A stretch of 64,000 nucleotides of DNA from assembly GCA_020698575.1 (NCBI GenBank), contig CM036251.1, positions 33,979,288-34,043,287 of the forward strand. The letters run 5' to 3'. The notes under the pieces are model-generated. The model ran no database searches. It was not told the origin of the DNA and saw only the letters and a list, made by a program, of their open reading frames with translations. Source of the DNA: Bostrychus sinensis. Lineage: Eukaryota > Chordata > Actinopteri > Gobiiformes > Eleotridae. The position numbers and the translations under genes are program-made. Positions 58,511-64,000 of this stretch are shown here, one piece after another; within the stretch, counting starts at the first letter, position 1, and the number at the start of each line of letters is the position of its first letter.

Positions 58511-59200
58511 ACCTGTGAGTGAATACTTTTGGAAAAATCGATTATGTGGTCCCCATAATGTTTCTCTTTTTTTCCCCCACAGCTGTTTTTTTTAGGTGTT
58601 TTTCCTTACCAAGAAGGAGGGTCTAAGTACAGGGTCTGTTTAGTTTAGTGTAGTTATTGTTTGTGTTGATTGTGTGTTGTGTCTGATTGTGTGTTTATGT
58701 TTGATTAACTGTTTGTGAAGCCCTTGCGTTTCAAAAAAGCTTTGAAGTGCCGACCCACTGTACCACTGTTGTCCCATGTGAGAACAAAATCCTATACAAT
58801 TCAAATACGAACGTAACCATTGCATTTTTATTTGAAAAATGACAGTTTTCTTATTTACAGTACAAAAAGAAAAACAGTAGAGGTGTCATATAAAAATACA
58901 ATTCACTTTTTTACAAAACTATTTTACAGCCAACACTGAGAAACTATTTTGTCCTGCCATGGATCTGTAACTACAGTCCTTAGAACACAGCAACTCACTT
59001 TAGCATATCGCCTTGAGCTTATGCAGTGCTAATTTGCGTTAAATGAAACAGATGTTCTTTCTCAAGGCACTGACATTACACATGGCTGCTTTCTGAAATC
59101 TTGTTTTCACACAATTTGCAATTTTTGGTAAATAATCTATCAAAAATATTTTGCAGTCTGCTGAACTTATGCCACCACAGAAGGCGCTAAGAATCTTTAG

Positions 59201-59414
59201 CAGGGCTATTCAACTATGGGCCATATGTTGGTCAGGTATTGGCCTGTGGACAGGACATTCCTCTGTACTGCTGTATAGTGCTGCAAAGTGTTGCCAATTA
59301 ATATATGTACACTTTAACTTAAATTATGGATTTATTATTTATGGGTAGATGGGTGGAGGGCTAACTTAACTGGTGGGCTGGTTGTGGCCCCCAGGCCACC
59401 TGTTGAATAGCCAT
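59201..59414. mobile_element. MITE (CAGGGCTATTCAAC ends)
   Basis: Left CAGGGCTATTCAACTATGGG and right CCTGTTGAATAGCCATG form inverted ends. The 214-bp body has TGGGCTGGTTGTGGCCCC. Non-coding. Confidence 0.68.
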
Positions 59415-61079
59415 GGTCAATACTGCCAATAGGTCATTATATGTAACAGACAAAACACTTCTGACTAATCACAGCTTTAGTTCACACAGTTGCATGACAA
59501 AATGAGTAAAAAAACATCAGAGAACTTTTACTATGGCAGAGTTAGAGTTAGGTGTGTCATGGGGAAAGTTGAAAATACAGAAGTTTTAATGACATGAACT
59601 GAAACAAAGTCCCAGAGGTGAGGGACAAAGCGTCTCCTAAATCCAAAACTATGCCCAGAGGACTTCTCTATAACTTTTTTTTTCACACTACCTGTTTATG
59701 AAGCATAAATCTTTGCCAAAGGTGTGACCCATTTACAGAGGCAGGCCCCTCACCTCTATAATCTAACCCTCTTATTGTCATGTGCAAATCCTTTTGGAGT
59801 CGAGCTGTGTGCGCTTCTGCATTTATGAGTTGACATGTTAAAATACTAGTGCCATCTGACTTCACTGGTGTACGTTACCATATAAACCATTATAAACCAT
59901 TATAAACTCAAAAGGCCTCAACCAGCCTGAATATGTTTATGGTTCTGGGTGTGTGTGTTTGCAGTGTGAGGTAAGGCTCTCTGATTTCATTACAGAGACC
60001 ATCTGACTCATGATAACGGAGTAATACCTGCAAAGGCCATTTCCTCTTTGTTACATTTTTAGTGTCAGTGAAAAGAGATTATGAAATAATATAAATAAAC
60101 CCTTCACCCAGAGGTACTGCACAGAGATACTACACAGAGGTACATGCATGTAGCTATATAGGGAAGCCCTGGGGGGGGGGGTCCAGTAGAAATTGGAAGA
60201 TTAGTTCACAATCTGTTCATATATAAATATATAAAAATGAATACATGAAAGAGTGTCTTATTCTGAGAAAGTGTCAGTCTATTATTCCATAACATTAGCC
60301 ATTTGAAGCAGCTCATGTTGACACAGTAACAGATTGTGATTCTCTGGGCCAGCATCTGGTGGGGACACTGGGCAAGAGTTCTGTCCTATGCCTAAGGGAG
60401 GGGTGTGAACAGTCTGATAACTTTTAATCTGAGAACACTTTGAGGCCACTGCATTTGATTCATATAGACACCACCACTAAATGTTATCATGTTATAGTAC
60501 ACTATATAGCAGGGAATCTAAAACCTTTATGAGAAAGTGGTCCTTGGTCTGAAAAAGTTGGACAGAAAGATTACTGCTACATAGGACCTAGGGAGTGTTT
60601 TTATAGGCTAAGTGAAGTGCTTTATCATCATAATTACAAGGTGTACAATGAAATTACGTAGATGGTCAGCTGGAGCAGACATCTGTAACCTATGGTTGTA
60701 GAGACAAATGCTCTTTAGCCCTGCTCATGTGGCTGCTTGGGTATTTGACATCTGGTTATGTAAAGTCAATAAAAGAATACGCAGACAACAAAACAATCTG
60801 CATTATTATCTTATCAATTTAAAATAAAACTTTCTCCCTATTATTCGGTATATGCTGTGAACAATTGTTAAACTGTTATAATAAACTTTTAGCAGAAGAG
60901 CCACACACAAGAGCACCAATAAATAGTTACAGGATGTAACTCTAGTTCTCTGAGGGAAATAATCAGTGCAGTATTTAACACTGTTCTTTGTTGCTTTGCA
61001 ATTATCACCCATTTGTTATTTCTACTATAGGCAATGCGACTAAAATTGATTGTCGCTCTTTACAGAAAATGTTATATTT

Positions 61080-61335
61080 TTTGGGAACAATTGGCTCTTT
61101 GGACCCTGAAGGTTGCAGACCACTGAGCTTGAGGGTTAGTCCTAAGCTGCTGCAACTGAGCAGACTGCCACTATGGGCCAACCTGACCCACATGTTTTTA
61201 GTGGTATGGGAAACGAGCATCCGCAGGAAACCTATGCTTGAATACACAAATACAGAAAGGCCCTGTCTGGCTTGGGAATCAAACCCATGACCTTCTTGCT
61301 GTGAGGCAAGAGTCTTAACCACTGTGCCACCGTTT
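61080..61335 (+). mobile_element. Dispersed repeat end
   Basis: Ends GGCTTGGGAATCAAACCCAT, GACCTTCTTGCTGTGAGGC and CCACTGTGCCACCG, the usual terminus of a widespread fish repeat related to 36659-37025. Upstream boundary uncertain. Confidence 0.5.
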
Positions 61336-61774
61336 GGCACACAGACTTTTTTTTTTTTCAATACATACATGTACAATGAGGAATATTTTCAGAATATTAC
61401 ACAATGTGAGGATAGTGTACCATTAAGCCTGAATTCATCCAGACTGAACAGCAGGACATTCTCCTTACATTTGTGTACCTCATAACAATACACTATAGTG
61501 CATAGATCTCAGTGAAGGCTCCTGGCTGATAAAAGAATGCAAAAGCAGTCTGCTCTGACAGCTCTTAGTGTTTCCATATCTGAATATATCTGCCATATTT
61601 CAAAGCATCACCACTAGTTTGTTTGGATGGACTGAGTAGCAATGAAACGAACTCCAAACTCCAAACTAGAAGCATTCAAGTCCGACGGCAAAGTAAGTTT
61701 CAGTCTGGGAGAAAGTGCTTTTTTTTCTCTATAAAGAGTTTCTACATTTTTGTACTCTTTCCTTCTGACCTTTC

Positions 61775-62532
61775 TCACACAATTGAGTCCCGAATCTCTG
61801 ACCCTAGTCTTACTCTTGGCCTTGGACATGAAGGACAGTCCTTAACGTGACTTTGTTGAATGTTTAACACTCTTTTTTCTGCCTCAGAGAAGGTTTTGGT
61901 GCTGTCCGAAGGTGGGCACTCGTACGCTGTAGGAGTGCTGTAGATGTCATTGAGCGTCTGGTAGCCTTTGTGATCCGATACTGGGGCTGCCACTGCGTTA
62001 CCGTTGAGGGGTAAGTTCTCTGCTGGTTTAGCCACACTCCGAGGGTTTTTGTGTGCCAAGTTGGCGCACTCGCCTTCCATCAGCAGAGGCTTCATGCGGT
62101 CTACGTTACGGTAGATTACGAATAAAGAGAAGAACAGTACAGCGAAAGCTAAGAGAGAGCATACAATGATCAGTTCGTTCCAGTAGGTCTTGGGTTTGAT
62201 CTGGGGGGAGAGGGCTTGGTCGGGCACGAGGATGGGCTGGTCCTGGGAGTTGGTGGGTGGGGACAGTGTGCTTTTCTCTTGCTTGGACTCTCCCCAGATG
62301 CAGTAGTTGGCCAGCAGCTGTCTGAAGCCCTCCTCCACGGACCAGCACTCGTAGGTCTCCTGGGTGTTGGCCTGAGCCACCACCACCAGCCCCCCCTCGG
62401 CGTTGGGGTAGTGGAAGTGTCCCGTCTTCTCCCGAAACTCCCACCGCCGCTCAGCTAAGTTAGAACGCAGTTTGCAGGGCAGGACTTTGAAGGTGTTGGC
62501 TGGGATGATGATCACCTGACATGAGGATAGAT
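61775..62532 (-). CDS. sema4b: sema4b last coding exon: semaphorin-4B C-terminus
   Basis: Final coding exon of a class 4 semaphorin, a single-pass cell-surface ligand for plexins. After a phase-1 acceptor (TTCACTCTCCACAG) it encodes the Ig-like region (LPCKLRS, RRWEF, ETYECWSV; the LPC and YEC cysteines would form the disulphide), a Ser/Pro stalk, a transmembrane helix (ELIIVCSLLAFAVLFFSLFV), then a cytoplasmic tail with YQTLNDIYSTPTAYE. It ends CPRPRVRLGSEIRDSIV-stop, close to the mammalian SEMA4B end RLGSEIRDSVV, whose last residues bind PDZ domains. The sema and PSI domains must be encoded to the right of the window. Semaphorin-4C is the main alternative. Confidence 0.85.
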
Positions 62533-62904
62533 CTGTGGAGAGTGAACACAAAGTACATGAGTATACATGACCAGGGGTCTGTGGGCTCAAAAACTTTTCA
62601 TTTATATACAACACAATGAATGAATGTTTAATATTTTGTAAATACATGTAGAAAGATGGAGGTTCATACTGTTTTGTCATTTGCTTTGTTTTACCTTTCA
62701 TTTACAAAACAAAGAAAAAAAAAATGTTAGCAAAGAAAATGTATTGTTTATGGCCTACCAGCATTTTTGTACAGTGTTTCCATAGCTTTGGTTGCCTTGT
62801 GTTTTCTAATTAGTTGGTTGAAAAATATGTGTTTATGTTTAAAGATGTCATTTTGTTGGGACCTGTTTTAGATTTTGTTTTGTATTTTATAAGTAGAAGC
62901 ATTC

Positions 62905-63275
62905 AGAAAGCGCAGACCTCTGCCAAGCTATAGGGTCACTCACCTGGATCTGGGTCCAACTATGTCAGATTAGAACAATTATTTTCCAATGATTCTGGGC
63001 ATTATTTGTTGAGTTAGATGCTCTAATGGCAAAATTTAGCCCCATCTCCCCATAGTAAAGAATTCTTTAAAAAATTCCTGGATCCAGATGTTGATCCGGA
63101 TCACCCCCAAAATGTAATCACTTGTTCCTTATTCAATTTCTTACATTTCCTGGAAATTTCATCCAAATCTGCCTATAACTTTTCAAGTTATATTGCTAAC
63201 AAACAAACAAACAAACAAACACACAAACAGACAGACAAACCAACGCTGCCATTACCTTCGCCTTGGCGGAGGTAA
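62905..63275 (+). mobile_element. Dispersed repeat, CTCTGCCAAG...CTTGGCGGAGGT ends
   Basis: Left CAGACCTCTGCCAAGC and right CCTTGGCGGAGGTAAT are inverted. The interior carries GGATCCAGATGTTGATCCGG and a (CAAA)n/(CAGA)n tract near 63200-63240. This matches a common fish repeat, either a MITE or a LINE 3' end; I cannot decide. Confidence 0.5.
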
Positions 63276-63299
63276 TAATTATTTGGGTTTTGAAAACAA

Positions 63300-63492
63300 A
63301 ATATTTGTAGAACTGTGTGTATTTAATTTATACTACCCACTAGACAAATATAGTGGTGTGCATTCACACACCAGTGCCACACACTGAAGTATCTTGCCCA
63401 AAAACACAATGGTGGCATGCAATGCTTGTAGTGGGGATTGAACCTCAACATTCTGGTTAATGGGCGACTGACTGTACCTGAGCTACAGCATT
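63300..63492 (-). mobile_element. tRNA-derived SINE, copy 3 (head)
   Basis: Minus-strand A-box (TGTAGCTCAGGTACAG, near 63487) and perfect B-box GGTTCAATCCC (63434-63444), followed by GGGCAAGATACTTCAGTG as in copies 1 and 2. The body is truncated. Confidence 0.72.
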
Positions 63493-63729
63493 TGATTATT
63501 TATACATGGAATAATATACTTCTATTTTTTACAAAAAAAGAAAAAAAAAAAGAAAAAAAAGTTGTGTTTGTAAGCTTAAAGGTATTAGGGAGGATCTTTA
63601 TAAATTCATTTTTTGCAATATTTATTAAAACTAGCTTCATTGCCCTGTATAAGGCTTATAAATTGGTGTATTAGAAAATATAATAATAATATTAATAAAC
63701 TGTGGACTCTGTGGGACTTAAAAAACCTC

Positions 63730-63915
63730 ATCCAATCGTTTTCGTCATGAGTACGGTAACCATTGTTCCACGGAATCGCCAATCATTCTGACTTCCTAGT
63801 TTCGGCGATAGTGCGCGTTCTTGTGCCTGCGCATGCGTATACACTATGTTTATGTAGTCCGGCATTAGCGCCGCGTTAGTGGCGTTAACATCGTAGCGCG
63901 GACAGCCTGAGCACA
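63730..63915 (+). promoter_or_regulatory. Promoter-like CpG-rich block
   Basis: CpG-rich sequence with plus-strand CCAAT boxes at 63732-63736 and 63779-63783 and an NRF1-like TGCGCATGCGT at 63828-63838, leading into an ATG with good Kozak context at 63916. Its place inside the inferred sema4b intron, antisense to it, is odd. It may be a real nested promoter or the 5' end of a mobile element. Confidence 0.4.
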
Positions 63916-63987
63916 ATGGCTGAGGAAAACCGTGAACCGGGCGGTCACAAAAGGAAGTGTACCAGAGGAGGAGGAGAAAAACTGTAG
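63916..63987 (+). CDS. Short ORF or first-exon fragment (unknown)
   Basis: ATG in strong context (ACAATGG) opens 23 codons, MAEENREPGGHKRKCTRGGG then EKL, before a TAG at 63985. No family is recognised. It could be a tiny uORF, a first exon spliced before the stop (a weak GGAA|GTGTAC donor exists), or a broken start of a transposon gene. The window ends 13 bases later. Confidence 0.2.
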   Translation: MAEENREPGGHKRKCTRGGGEKL

Positions 63988-64000
63988 AAGAGCAGAATAA

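Larger units (their letters stand above)
56831..61774. other. Region between rasef and the sema4b stop
   Basis: No host coding sequence was recognised. It includes three DNA-element remnants (57329-57690, 58060-58510, 59201-59414), a poly-T tract at 57380-57402 and a dispersed-repeat end (61080-61335). Part of it, possibly down to about 58826 (TTTATT on plus, AATAAA on minus), may be the sema4b 3' UTR. Nothing is identified in 59415-61079. Confidence 0.45.
62533..63719 (-). other. sema4b intron (partial)
   Basis: Upstream sema4b exons were not found to position 64000. The interval includes a repeat with GGCGGAGGT end, a SINE head and an A-rich tract. Confidence 0.5.

Overview
This window is nuclear DNA of a ray-finned fish, most likely a percomorph (spiny-rayed) teleost. 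The base composition is AT-rich. Short exons with GT-AG splice sites are separated by introns full of teleost-type transposon debris: Tc1/mariner, L2/Rex-like and L1/Tx1-like LINEs, a Penelope-like element, tRNA-headed SINEs, and hAT- and piggyBac-like MITEs. No bacterial, viral or CRISPR organisation is visible.

Four protein-coding genes are supported. (1) ell, minus strand: only its first coding exon (9022-9159) and a CpG-rich promoter; the left 9 kb is inferred to be its intron 1. (2) fkbp8, plus strand (15402-36591): eight coding exons joining in frame to 454 codons, with an FKBP fold, TPR repeats and a C-terminal tail anchor. Its third intron is 13.3 kb and made largely of mobile elements. 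(3) A RASEF/Rab45-type gene, minus strand (37466-56634): seventeen coding exons joining in frame to 637 codons, with an EF-hand pair, coiled coil, full Rab GTPase domain and a CC prenylation motif. It converges tail-to-tail on fkbp8, with stop codons 875 bp apart. (4) sema4b, minus strand: only its last coding exon (61775-62532), with Ig-like end, transmembrane helix, cytoplasmic tail and a PDZ-binding C-terminus. The ell-fkbp8 adjacency matches the neighbourhood on human 19p13.11.

Layout: 1-9021 ell intron with minisatellites and MITEs; 9022-9310 ell exon 1 and promoter; 9311-15401 ell/fkbp8 intergenic region with a clean 5'-truncated LINE insertion; 15402-36591 fkbp8; 36592-37465 convergent 3' ends; 37466-56634 rasef; 56635-56830 rasef promoter; 56831-61774 intergenic or sema4b 3' flank; 61775-62532 sema4b last exon; 62533-64000 sema4b intron sequence ending in a promoter-like CpG-rich block with a short plus-strand reading frame.

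The four genes do not form a pathway. ell acts in RNA polymerase II elongation, fkbp8 is a mitochondrial/ER tail-anchored co-chaperone, rasef is a large Rab GTPase, and sema4b is a cell-surface guidance ligand. The most unusual observations are a 31-bp minisatellite in a rasef intron that grows out of the 3' splice site of the next exon and repeats an AG|GT splice-like motif about 18 times, a 201-bp-periodic motif in the ell intron, and several foldback structures.
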